A stretch of 64,000 bases of DNA from an uncultured Phascolarctobacterium sp. (GTDB taxonomy: Bacteria; Bacillota; Negativicutes; Acidaminococcales; Acidaminococcaceae). The stretch covers positions 48,140-112,139 of the forward strand of contig UQZN01000007.1 of the NCBI GenBank assembly GCA_900545535.1, given 5' to 3'. Position 1 is the stretch's first letter, and the number at the start of each line of letters is the position of its first letter. Shown piece after piece: positions 25,696 to 33,796 of this stretch. The position numbers and the translations under genes are program-made. The notes under the pieces were generated by a model. The model was not told the origin of the DNA. It made no database searches and worked only from the letters and a program-made list of their open reading frames with translations.

Positions 25696-27741
25696 ATGCT
25701 CAAGAGAGTATGTTTGTTGATAGTGATGGTATGGTCGCTGGCGATTCTGTTCACGGCAGAAGCGGCGCCGCTGGAGCTTGGTCCTAAGCCTGTGATACAG
25801 GGAAATGAATATAGTATAAGTTTATTTATGGATGACAAGGTTTTGCGTAATCCGAATGCAGCATTGACGGGATTTTTGGAAATTAAGCCGGGGATGAAGC
25901 TTTCAGTATCACCTGTCTTGGATTTATGGTATTCATATTCACCGACGATTCTGCCTGATATTTCTACAATGACTGTTTCTGTAAATGGTATTCCGGCAGA
26001 AAGCCGCCGTCTTGTACCAGATGGCGCGTTTAAAAGCAACTGGCAGGTAGCCCTGCCACTGACAAGTTTACGAGAAGGTATTAATGAAATTACGATCAGT
26101 GTTCTACACAGGTCTATTGAAGGGCTGTGCAAAGATATTGATAATGATGCTAATTGGTTCATTATTCGTCCGGAAACAACGATAAAATTTAAAGTTGACG
26201 CAATGGATTACAGTTTGGCTAATTTTCCGAATCCTTTTATAGATGAATACTTTGGGGCACGCAATAATGTTGTATTCTCTCTTGTCGATCTTAGTGAAAA
26301 CAATATTGTGTCTATGCTGCAGCTGTCGTCATTTATGGGACGTATGGCCGGTTATGGCGCACCAGTGTTTTGGGAAGCAAGACAGGAAAAGCCTGATGAG
26401 CATATTGACGCGAATGTTATAACGGTGGGCAGTCAGGTGGATGCTGGGACAAGTTTCAGCGGCGATACTGCATTTTTGAAGCTGCTTCCTTCGTTAAATG
26501 GGCATTATAATCTGATAGCAGGCGGTAATGATGCCAGGGGTGTAAAACTGGCTGTTAATGCTTTGTGCAATAATAAATTCGTCAGAACACTGAGTGGGAA
26601 TGAAACACAGTTTTCTCTGCCGGTGCAGGCTGAAAAACTTTCTGCTAAAAAGGCGCTGGAGAGCAAAGGAGTTTACACGCTTCGGGATATTGGTTATGAT
26701 GATGATATTTTAGCAGCCGGTGCATTTCATCAGGAAGCAGAAATATTTATTCCTAAACCATCTAATTATGACGTTGAAGAAGGATCTTATATTGAGCTGC
26801 ATTTCAGGCATGCTAAAATTCTTGACCGCAAGAAATCGGCTGTGACTATTTATGTTAATGAGGTGCCGATCAGATCAGAAGTGCTGACGGCTGAAAATGC
26901 CGATGGCGGGATTTTAAAGGCAGAGCTGCCGGTTTTGCCGGCTAATCAGCAAGGATGGCGTGTGCGCTTTGCTTTTTATCACGACCTTGGCATAATCGAC
27001 TGTTCTAAAAGATATGACGATGTAGCATGGTCTGTGATAGAAAAAGAGACCAGTATTTATTTGGCAGTGGGTAACCGTTCAAGACAGGAAAGTCTGGCAG
27101 ATTTCCCCGGATATTTTAAAGCTGACAGTAATGGTGATATTGTACTGACAATGTGGCTCAGCCAGGCACCAGATGACGATGAGCTTACGGTCGCGGCTCA
27201 ATTAGCATACTGGATTGGTCAGAACAATACAGGTAATATAATCTGGAAAGTTCAGAACGGCGCGAATGCCGATATAGATAATGAAAGTGGTACGGTTATT
27301 ATTGTTGGACAGAACCGTGTTTTGATGGAAAGAAATGCTGTTAGAGGTATTTTGCCGATCAGTATTGATGCAGATGGCACAATGAAGACCAGCGAATGGT
27401 TGAATATTGCTGCAGATGCAATAAACCAAAAAAATATTTTTCAGGTTGGACATAAAAACGATAACATTATCTATGCATTTACCTATGCAGATAGCGAGAA
27501 TATGAAAAGCTTTATGCGCTTGGCTTTCGTTAACGGAACTAATCTTAATGGACAGGTGGCATTAATAGATGCAAATGGGAAGACTCTGACTTTTGCAGAA
27601 GAGGTAAAATATCAGGAGACGGGCTTCACTAGAATTTTAAAAAGTTTTTCCGGTAATCGTTTGGGAAGTTATCTGGTAGTGATTGCTATAGTTGTTGGCG
27701 GTACGCTGGCACTGATGTGGTACTCTAAGCGCCGTAAGTAA
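25696..27741 (+). CDS. BcsB-like periplasmic polysaccharide synthase subunit
   Basis: 681 residues with a cleavable signal peptide (to about AEA at 23) and a single C-terminal membrane anchor (YLVVIAIVVGGTLALMWY) followed by basic residues. The body alternates beta-rich domains as in cellulose synthase regulatory subunit BcsB: SVSPVLDLWYSYSPTILPD, then NFPNPFIDEYFGARNNV and a second repeat IELHFRHAKILDRKKSAVTI. In cellulose synthesis BcsB clasps the synthase and guides the polymer outward. Here it would pair with the GT2 encoded at 21927-23177. Confidence 0.85.
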   Translation: MLKRVCLLIVMVWSLAILFTAEAAPLELGPKPVIQGNEYSISLFMDDKVLRNPNAALTGFLEIKPGMKLSVSPVLDLWYSYSPTILPDISTMTVSVNGIPAESRRLVPDGAFKSNWQVALPLTSLREGINEITISVLHRSIEGLCKDIDNDANWFIIRPETTIKFKVDAMDYSLANFPNPFIDEYFGARNNVVFSLVDLSENNIVSMLQLSSFMGRMAGYGAPVFWEARQEKPDEHIDANVITVGSQVDAGTSFSGDTAFLKLLPSLNGHYNLIAGGNDARGVKLAVNALCNNKFVRTLSGNETQFSLPVQAEKLSAKKALESKGVYTLRDIGYDDDILAAGAFHQEAEIFIPKPSNYDVEEGSYIELHFRHAKILDRKKSAVTIYVNEVPIRSEVLTAENADGGILKAELPVLPANQQGWRVRFAFYHDLGIIDCSKRYDDVAWSVIEKETSIYLAVGNRSRQESLADFPGYFKADSNGDIVLTMWLSQAPDDDELTVAAQLAYWIGQNNTGNIIWKVQNGANADIDNESGTVIIVGQNRVLMERNAVRGILPISIDADGTMKTSEWLNIAADAINQKNIFQVGHKNDNIIYAFTYADSENMKSFMRLAFVNGTNLNGQVALIDANGKTLTFAEEVKYQETGFTRILKSFSGNRLGSYLVVIAIVVGGTLALMWYSKRRK

Positions 27742-27766
27742 AAATTGACGAAAGGAGAGCAGGCAG

Positions 27767-29512
27767 ATGCAGAAAAAATTCCTAACTATGTGTTGCAGTC
27801 TTTGCATATTGATGCCTTCAACAGTTAGCGCAAGTGCCATCACAGTTCCTCCAGATGTCAAAGATGTTGCTGAAAGTACGGTTGAGTATTCTAAGAGTTT
27901 TGGGTACAGGGCAAGATTTGAGCAGGAGTTGAATGATGCCTCGTTAAATAAACAACAGATGGAAAAAGAAATGGCAGCTTCATGGTCGTCGGTAGTAAGA
28001 TTGTTGGAACAGGCAGAAAAAAACAGGACCTTGCTGAATGCTAATCAGGAGCTGCTGCAGCATATGCTGCAGGATAACAGTGCGTATGCGCAGAGAGTTC
28101 AAGAGCTTGAAGAGAAAAGCAAAAACGCCTGGTCCGCAGCAGCTGATGCTGCAAATTATGCGGAAGGGCTTGATGATGCACAGATAGAAGGCAGTTTGGC
28201 CGAGGAACAGGTCAGTGCAGCATATGCATATGCCGGACGCTTGCAAGGTCAAGCTGAAAGTATTGACGCTGAACTGGAAAAAGTTTTACTTGAATATGAA
28301 GCGATGCAGAATAAAACTGATTTGCTGGTGGAAGTAAGAGATGAAACAGCAGCAGAACTTGTTGAACAGGAAAAAGAATTAGCAGAGTCAATGTATAATG
28401 CAGGACGCTATATGGATTATGCGTCCGAAGGCAGGTTTTATTATGAGCAGCTGCTAAAAGAAAAAAAGAATCCGTATCAGGATCTGTCTGGATTTGTGAG
28501 AAACAATTTTTTTAATTGGCATGGAAATGGTTGGAGTGGCAGCCAGTTCGTTCAACCATATTATTTTGGCTATGCGAATAAAAATAACTATTGGGGCCTT
28601 AACTTCAATTATGTGAGCTCAAAAAACACAACACCGGGACATGAAGGTAAAATAAACACTTTTACAGATACTTTACTGTATTTTTCGACGCGCAATAGTA
28701 AGGATAAATATATAGTTGATTATAATTTGGGAATCAACATTCCTACAGGGAAAACAAAGCTGTCAAGTTATGAGCGCAATGCCAGAATGGATGAAGATCT
28801 GGTGAGATTTGCCGAGTTTGGCGAAGGGTGGAACTTTACTCCAGGAATAGCTGTTACGCGTAGAATTGGGGGGGACAAAGATCTGCTGACAGTGGGAACA
28901 AGCTATTCTTTCAAAGGTGCTTATGATCCCACCAGTGATATAGACGATGACAAACTAAATCCTGGTAATGAATGGCAAAAATATTTGCGTTGGCAGCACG
29001 CTGAAGAAAAATGGCAGTTAGTAGGAGAAGTTCTGCATACCAGTTCTGCGGAAAGTAAAATTGCAGATGGCACTGCTTTTGATACAGGCGCAGTTTGGGA
29101 AACACGTCTGACATATAATCGGAATTTATCAAAGGATCAGGCGTTGATGCTATATTATTGGTACTATCATGAAAATAATGAAATTATTTTGAATAAAAGA
29201 GTTGAAGAATCTCCCGTACATTATTTTGGTACAGAATGGAAAAAACATTTGTCAAAAAAAACAGATCTGCGCCTAGCGGCAGATATCATGATAGCCAATG
29301 GCATCAGGTATAGTTCGCTTACAGATTCTTATGTAGATGACAGAAAGAAAGTCACTTTTGGAATAGGTTATGATCTGAAAATGGATGACAGAAATAAATT
29401 ATCGTTGGACATTCAGCATTTTTCAATGCATGACGGTAAAAATTCTAATGGTGACGAGGCCAGAGAATATCGTGGTTTTAATTTTTTGACAAGCTTTTAT
29501 CATACGTTTTAG
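27767..29512 (+). CDS. Outer-membrane beta-barrel with periplasmic coiled coil, candidate exporter
   Basis: 581 residues. A signal peptide ends near SASA at 25. Residues about 35-215 are rich in Glu, Gln, Ala and Leu with heptad-like spacing (a long helical or coiled-coil segment). From about 235 the sequence becomes alternating aromatic/polar beta strands with many Tyr, Trp and Asn, finishing at SFYHTF, a terminal Phe as in outer-membrane barrels recognised by the Bam complex. Its place after the BcsB-like gene makes it the likely exit pore. Unlike BcsC, PgaA or AlgK/AlgE, there is no TPR part; the coiled coil occupies that position. Confidence 0.75.
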   Translation: MQKKFLTMCCSLCILMPSTVSASAITVPPDVKDVAESTVEYSKSFGYRARFEQELNDASLNKQQMEKEMAASWSSVVRLLEQAEKNRTLLNANQELLQHMLQDNSAYAQRVQELEEKSKNAWSAAADAANYAEGLDDAQIEGSLAEEQVSAAYAYAGRLQGQAESIDAELEKVLLEYEAMQNKTDLLVEVRDETAAELVEQEKELAESMYNAGRYMDYASEGRFYYEQLLKEKKNPYQDLSGFVRNNFFNWHGNGWSGSQFVQPYYFGYANKNNYWGLNFNYVSSKNTTPGHEGKINTFTDTLLYFSTRNSKDKYIVDYNLGINIPTGKTKLSSYERNARMDEDLVRFAEFGEGWNFTPGIAVTRRIGGDKDLLTVGTSYSFKGAYDPTSDIDDDKLNPGNEWQKYLRWQHAEEKWQLVGEVLHTSSAESKIADGTAFDTGAVWETRLTYNRNLSKDQALMLYYWYYHENNEIILNKRVEESPVHYFGTEWKKHLSKKTDLRLAADIMIANGIRYSSLTDSYVDDRKKVTFGIGYDLKMDDRNKLSLDIQHFSMHDGKNSNGDEAREYRGFNFLTSFYHTF

Positions 29513-29527
29513 AAAGGACTGTACTGT

Positions 29528-30058
29528 ATGTTGAATAACAGGGGCGTATGTGTCTATGTGGCGATGTTGTTGTCAGCAGTATTTTTGATACTGCCTGTTT
29601 ATACACAGGCTTCTGGCAGAGTTAGTGTATATGCGGACGATTATGTGCAGTTTTTGCTGCCTGCAGAATTAAAGGGGGAACCTGTTTCAGAAAATCCTTT
29701 TCAAATTTGTTTAACTGATATTGATGGTGACAGGATATATTTTGCAGTCAGTAAAAAAAGAAATGTGAATGCTGATAAGGATATAATTTCCGGAGAAGGA
29801 ACTATGGCGGTTGCTGAAAATGTAATAACGGGTGACGATACTTTGCTTGTTTCTGATTATGGCAGCAAATTATTGGGACCGCATAGTAAGAAAATTAACT
29901 GGATACGTCTGCAGAGGCAACAAAGTTTAAATGATTATCTGATGATTTACTTTTGGAATAATATGGAAAAGCAGTATCTTTTTTTGTTGGAAGGGCCTCA
30001 GATAAAAATGGACGCGATGATAAAATTAGTAGAAGAAAATATAATTTTAGGAAAATAA
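29528..30058 (+). CDS. Small secreted protein of unknown function
   Basis: I do not recognise this 176-residue protein. It has a signal peptide (VAMLLSAVFLILPVYTQA) with cleavage near Ala29 and then a soluble part with YADDYVQFLLPAELKGEPVS and VISGEG-like beta segments. GAAAGGACTGT precedes the ATG. It is the last gene of the exopolysaccharide locus, 15 bases after the barrel gene and 22 bases before a terminator, which suggests a periplasmic or cell-surface accessory to the same system. Confidence 0.7.
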   Translation: MLNNRGVCVYVAMLLSAVFLILPVYTQASGRVSVYADDYVQFLLPAELKGEPVSENPFQICLTDIDGDRIYFAVSKKRNVNADKDIISGEGTMAVAENVITGDDTLLVSDYGSKLLGPHSKKINWIRLQRQQSLNDYLMIYFWNNMEKQYLFLLEGPQIKMDAMIKLVEENIILGK

Positions 30059-30080
30059 AGAATAAAAATGAGTTGAATTG

Positions 30081-30110
30081 ACCTCAAATTTAATAAAATT
30101 TGAGGTTTTT
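30081..30110 (+). terminator. Terminator of the exopolysaccharide locus
   Basis: ACCTCAAATTT (30081-30091) pairs with AAATTTGAGGT (30096-30106) and is followed by TTTTCTTTT. Confidence 0.9.
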
Positions 30111-30342
30111 CTTTTAGATTTAAGAGTTGGTAACAAATCACAGGAAATTTTGTAAAAAATGATGAAATAATACATATTAAATATCCTCTGAAAATGGAAA
30201 TACAAGTCTAAAAAGATTACAAAATCAAATAATTTTATGTAAAACATATTACAAAGTTACGCAAAAGAAACACTAGGAGCCGTGGAATACAAGAGCTACG
30301 GTTTAATGCGGGTTTATGCTCACAAAAAATCTGTAAAAAGTA
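30111..30342. other. AT-rich gap between the exopolysaccharide locus and the str operon
   Basis: No gene is supported here. The only structure seen is an imperfect dyad near 30277-30300 (AGCCGTGG with CTACGGTT), which has no T run. The region probably serves as promoter upstream sequence for the str operon. Confidence 0.5.
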
Positions 30343-30371
30343 TTGACAGGGATAAGCCGCAGTGATACAAT
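30343..30371 (+). promoter_or_regulatory. Promoter of the str operon
   Basis: TTGACA (30343-30348) and TACAAT (30366-30371) with a 17-base spacer form a near-consensus housekeeping promoter. The leader to the first gene is about 42 bases. Confidence 0.9.
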
Positions 30372-30419
30372 ATGTGAGTATCTCGGGATAGCTATGCGCT
30401 TTTACAAGGAGGGTTTGTG

Positions 30420-30671
30420 ATGACAGTAGAGTTGTTAAAGCAAGCAACGAAGCGAGTTGTCGGTAATAAGCAAACCGCTAAAGCGATTCAAAAAGGCACT
30501 GCAAAAACGGTTTATATTGCCGACGACGCAGATGTTCGGGTTGTGCAGCCGTTGCTTGATGCCTGTGCTGAAGCTCAGGTCGCTGTAGAAAAAGTGGCGA
30601 CGATGCAGGAACTTGGCAAAGTCTGCGGAATTCATGTCGGTGCAGCGACAGCCGCGATACTCAAAGGTTGA
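30420..30671 (+). CDS. L7Ae-family ribosomal-type RNA-binding protein (YbxF-like)
   Basis: 83 residues from ATG at 30420, about 7 bases after AAGGAGG (an in-frame GTG at 30417 is too close). The pattern VVGNKQTAKAIQKG, VYIADDADVRVVQPL and GIHVGAATAAIL matches the L7Ae/YbxF group, whose members bind kink-turn RNA. In Firmicutes it normally sits between rpoC and rpsL. Here it keeps rpsL but is detached from rpoC by about 22 kb. Confidence 0.92.
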   Translation: MTVELLKQATKRVVGNKQTAKAIQKGTAKTVYIADDADVRVVQPLLDACAEAQVAVEKVATMQELGKVCGIHVGAATAAILKG

Positions 30672-30743
30672 TAGGGATCTGGAAGCTCTGCTGAAGGATT
30701 TTTATAATCATTAAAATCTATTTATTCGGAAGGAGGTGCCGAT

Positions 30744-31127
30744 ATGCCTACAATTAACCAATTAGTTCGTAAAGGTAGAGAAGTTTTGAGCGTAAAATCC
30801 ACTGCTCCGGCATTGAAAGAATGCCCACAAAAACGTGGCGTTTGCACTAGGGTTTACACTACAACCCCGAAAAAACCTAACTCTGCTCTTCGTAAAGTAG
30901 CTCGTGTACGTTTAACCAACGGTATCGAAGTTACTGCTTATATCCCTGGTATCGGCCACAATCTGCAGGAGCACAGCGTTGTTCTGATCAGAGGCGGAAG
31001 AGTTAAAGATCTTCCTGGTGTGCGTTACCATATCATTCGTGGTGCACTTGACACTGCAGGCGTTGCTAACCGCAATCAAGCCCGTTCTAAATACGGTGCT
31101 AAACGTGCTAAAGCAGCTAAAAAGTAA
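30744..31127 (+). CDS. rpsL: 30S ribosomal protein S12
   Basis: S12 lines the decoding centre. TTTPKKPNSALRK and RGGRVKDLPGVRYH keep the Lys residues whose mutation gives streptomycin resistance, so the sequence is of sensitive type. It has 127 residues with a basic C-terminus. GGAAGGAGGTG precedes the ATG. A 72-base gap separates it from the L7Ae-like gene. Confidence 0.98.
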   Translation: MPTINQLVRKGREVLSVKSTAPALKECPQKRGVCTRVYTTTPKKPNSALRKVARVRLTNGIEVTAYIPGIGHNLQEHSVVLIRGGRVKDLPGVRYHIIRGALDTAGVANRNQARSKYGAKRAKAAKK

Positions 31128-31171
31128 TCAAGTCTACACAACGAACTGATAATCCATAAGGAGGGAAACAC

Positions 31172-31642
31172 ATGCCGAGAAAAGGCCCTGTAACAAAAAG
31201 AGACGTTTTGCCGGATCCTGTATACGGTTCAAAACTTTTAACAAGATTTATTAATAAGATTATGCTTGACGGTAAAAAAGGCGTTGCTGAACGTATTGTA
31301 TATGATGCTTTCGATCTGGTCCGTGCTAAAACCGGTAAAGATCCTCTCGAAGTATTTGATGCAGCTATGAAAAACGTTATGCCGCTTTTGGAAGTACGTG
31401 CTCGCCGCGTTGGTGGTGCTAACTACCAGGTTCCGGTTGAAGTCCGTGCAGACCGTAAAACCACCCTTGGTATTCGCTGGCTGGTCAACTACTCCCGTTT
31501 GCGTGGTGAAAGAACTATGTGCGAACGCGTTGCTGGTGAGATCATGGACGCAGCAAACGCTACCGGCGCTGCTGTGAAAAAACGCGAAGATACCCACAAG
31601 ATGGCTGAAGCAAACAAAGCGTTTGCACATTACCGCTGGTAA
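31172..31642 (+). CDS. rpsG: 30S ribosomal protein S7
   Basis: S7 nucleates the 30S head by binding the 3' domain of 16S rRNA. The 156-residue protein begins MPRKGPVTKRDVLPDPVYGS and contains VRARRVGGANYQVPVEV and REDTHKMAEANKAFAHYRW, all family-typical. AAGGAGG lies 8 bases before the ATG. Confidence 0.98.
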   Translation: MPRKGPVTKRDVLPDPVYGSKLLTRFINKIMLDGKKGVAERIVYDAFDLVRAKTGKDPLEVFDAAMKNVMPLLEVRARRVGGANYQVPVEVRADRKTTLGIRWLVNYSRLRGERTMCERVAGEIMDAANATGAAVKKREDTHKMAEANKAFAHYRW

Positions 31643-31675
31643 TGGCCCGATCCCTATAACGAGGAGGATAAAATA

Positions 31676-33760
31676 GTGGGCAGACAATTTCCGCTTGAAA
31701 AAACAAGAAATATCGGCATCATGGCTCATATTGATGCTGGTAAAACTACTACGACTGAACGTATTCTGTTCTACACCGGTAGAGTTCATAAAATCGGTGA
31801 GACCCATGATGGCGGCGCCACCATGGACTGGATGGTTCAGGAGCAGGAACGTGGTATTACCATTACTTCTGCTGCTACCACCTGTCAATGGGATGGACAC
31901 CGTATCAACATCATTGATACGCCAGGCCACGTTGACTTCACTGTAGAAGTTGAACGTTCTCTGCGTGTACTTGATGGTTCTGTTGCAGTATTCTGCGCTA
32001 AAGGCGGCGTTGAACCTCAGTCTGAAACCGTATGGCGTCAGGCTGACAAATACGGCGTACCGCGTATGGCGTATGTAAATAAAATGGATATTACCGGCGC
32101 TGACTTCTACAATGTAGTACAAATGATGAAAGATCGTTTGAATGCCAACGCTGTACCTATCCAGTTACCGATCGGTTTTGAAGATACCTTTGAAGGTATG
32201 GTCGATCTGATCAAAATGAAAGCTATCGTTTACAGCGATGCTCTTGGTAAAGAAGAAGAATTCGTTGAGATTCCGGCAGATATGGTCGAAAAAGCCAACG
32301 AATATCGTCAGGCTTTGATGGAAGCAGTTGCTGAAAGCGATGACGAACTGATGATGAAATATCTGGAAGGCGAAGAGCTGACTGAAGAAGAAATTATGGC
32401 TGGTATCCGCAAACAGACTATTGCCTGCAAAATGACTCCGGTCTGCTGTGGTTCTTCTTACAAGAACAAAGGCGTTCAGCCTTTACTGGATGCTGTTGTA
32501 GCATTCATGCCTGCTCCTACTGATATTCCTCACATCAAAGGTGTAAATCCTGAAACCGGCGAAGAAGACGAGCGCCCGTCCTGCGACAGCGAACCGTTCT
32601 CCGCTCTGGCTTTCAAAATTATGACTGACCCGTTTGTTGGTAAACTTGCTTTCTTCCGTGTGTACTCTGGTACTCTCGGCTCCGGCTCTTACGTTTACAA
32701 CTCTACCAAAGGGAAGAGAGAACGTATCGGCCGTATCCTGCAAATGCATGCTAATCACCGCGAAGAGATCGATATGGTTTATTCCGGCGACATTGCAGCA
32801 GCAGTAGGTTTGAAAGATACTACTACCGGTGATACTCTCTGTGACGAGAAAGCTCCGATCATTCTGGAATCCATGGTATTCCCTGATCCGGTAATCTCCG
32901 TTGCGGTTGAACCTAAAACTAAAGCTGACCAGGAAAAAATGGGCATTGCTCTTCAAAAACTGGCAGAAGAAGATCCGACTTTCCGCGTTCATACTGATCC
33001 GGAAACAGCACAAACCATCATCTCTGGTATGGGCGAATTGCATTTGGACATCATTGTTGACCGTCTGCTGCGTGAGTTCAAAGTAGGCTGTACTGTTGGT
33101 AACCCGCAGGTTGCTTATCGTGAGACTATCCGCAAATCTGTCAAATCCGAAGGTAAATTCGTTCGTCAGTCCGGTGGTAAAGGCCAATATGGTCATTGCT
33201 GGTTGGAAATTTCGCCTCGTGAAGCAGGTGAAGGCTTCTTGTTTGAAAACAAAGTTGTCGGCGGTGCTATTCCTAAAGAATACATCGGACCTATCGAAAA
33301 CGGTGTTAAAGAAGCTATGGAAAACGGCGTAGTTGCCGGTTATCCGATGGTTGACATTAAAGTTACCGTTTATGATGGTTCTTACCATGAAGTCGACTCT
33401 TCAGAAATGGCCTTCAAAATTGCAGGTTCTATGGGTTTCCGCTCTGGTGCTACCAAAGCTGATCCGGTTATCCTTGAGCCATACATGAAAGTAGAAGTTA
33501 CTGTTCCTGAAGATTATATGGGCGATGTTATCGGCGACTTGAACTCTCGCCGTGGTCGTATCGAAGGTATGGAAGCACGTAATGGCGCTCAGGTCATCAA
33601 CGCATTTGTTCCGCTTTCCGAAATGTTTGGTTATGCTACCGACCTGCGTTCTAAGACTCAAGGTCGTGGCAACTACTCGATGGAAGTTGATCACTACGAA
33701 GATGTTCCGAGAAACATTGCTGAAGCTATCATTGCCAAAAACAAAGGCACTCAAGCCTAA
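31676..33760 (+). CDS. fusA: Elongation factor G
   Basis: This translocation GTPase has 694 residues. The start is GTG after GAGGAGG. G1 is AHIDAGKTTTTERIL, the switch region has RGITITSAATT, G3 is DTPGHVDFTVEV and G4 is NKMD. The C-terminal domains IV-V include GKGQYGHCW and the final Glu/Asp-poor tail. It sits in the canonical rpsG-fusA-tuf order. Confidence 0.98.
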   Translation: MGRQFPLEKTRNIGIMAHIDAGKTTTTERILFYTGRVHKIGETHDGGATMDWMVQEQERGITITSAATTCQWDGHRINIIDTPGHVDFTVEVERSLRVLDGSVAVFCAKGGVEPQSETVWRQADKYGVPRMAYVNKMDITGADFYNVVQMMKDRLNANAVPIQLPIGFEDTFEGMVDLIKMKAIVYSDALGKEEEFVEIPADMVEKANEYRQALMEAVAESDDELMMKYLEGEELTEEEIMAGIRKQTIACKMTPVCCGSSYKNKGVQPLLDAVVAFMPAPTDIPHIKGVNPETGEEDERPSCDSEPFSALAFKIMTDPFVGKLAFFRVYSGTLGSGSYVYNSTKGKRERIGRILQMHANHREEIDMVYSGDIAAAVGLKDTTTGDTLCDEKAPIILESMVFPDPVISVAVEPKTKADQEKMGIALQKLAEEDPTFRVHTDPETAQTIISGMGELHLDIIVDRLLREFKVGCTVGNPQVAYRETIRKSVKSEGKFVRQSGGKGQYGHCWLEISPREAGEGFLFENKVVGGAIPKEYIGPIENGVKEAMENGVVAGYPMVDIKVTVYDGSYHEVDSSEMAFKIAGSMGFRSGATKADPVILEPYMKVEVTVPEDYMGDVIGDLNSRRGRIEGMEARNGAQVINAFVPLSEMFGYATDLRSKTQGRGNYSMEVDHYEDVPRNIAEAIIAKNKGTQA

Positions 33761-33796
33761 TATAAAGTTTAACCTAATTTAAGGGAGGAAAAATAA

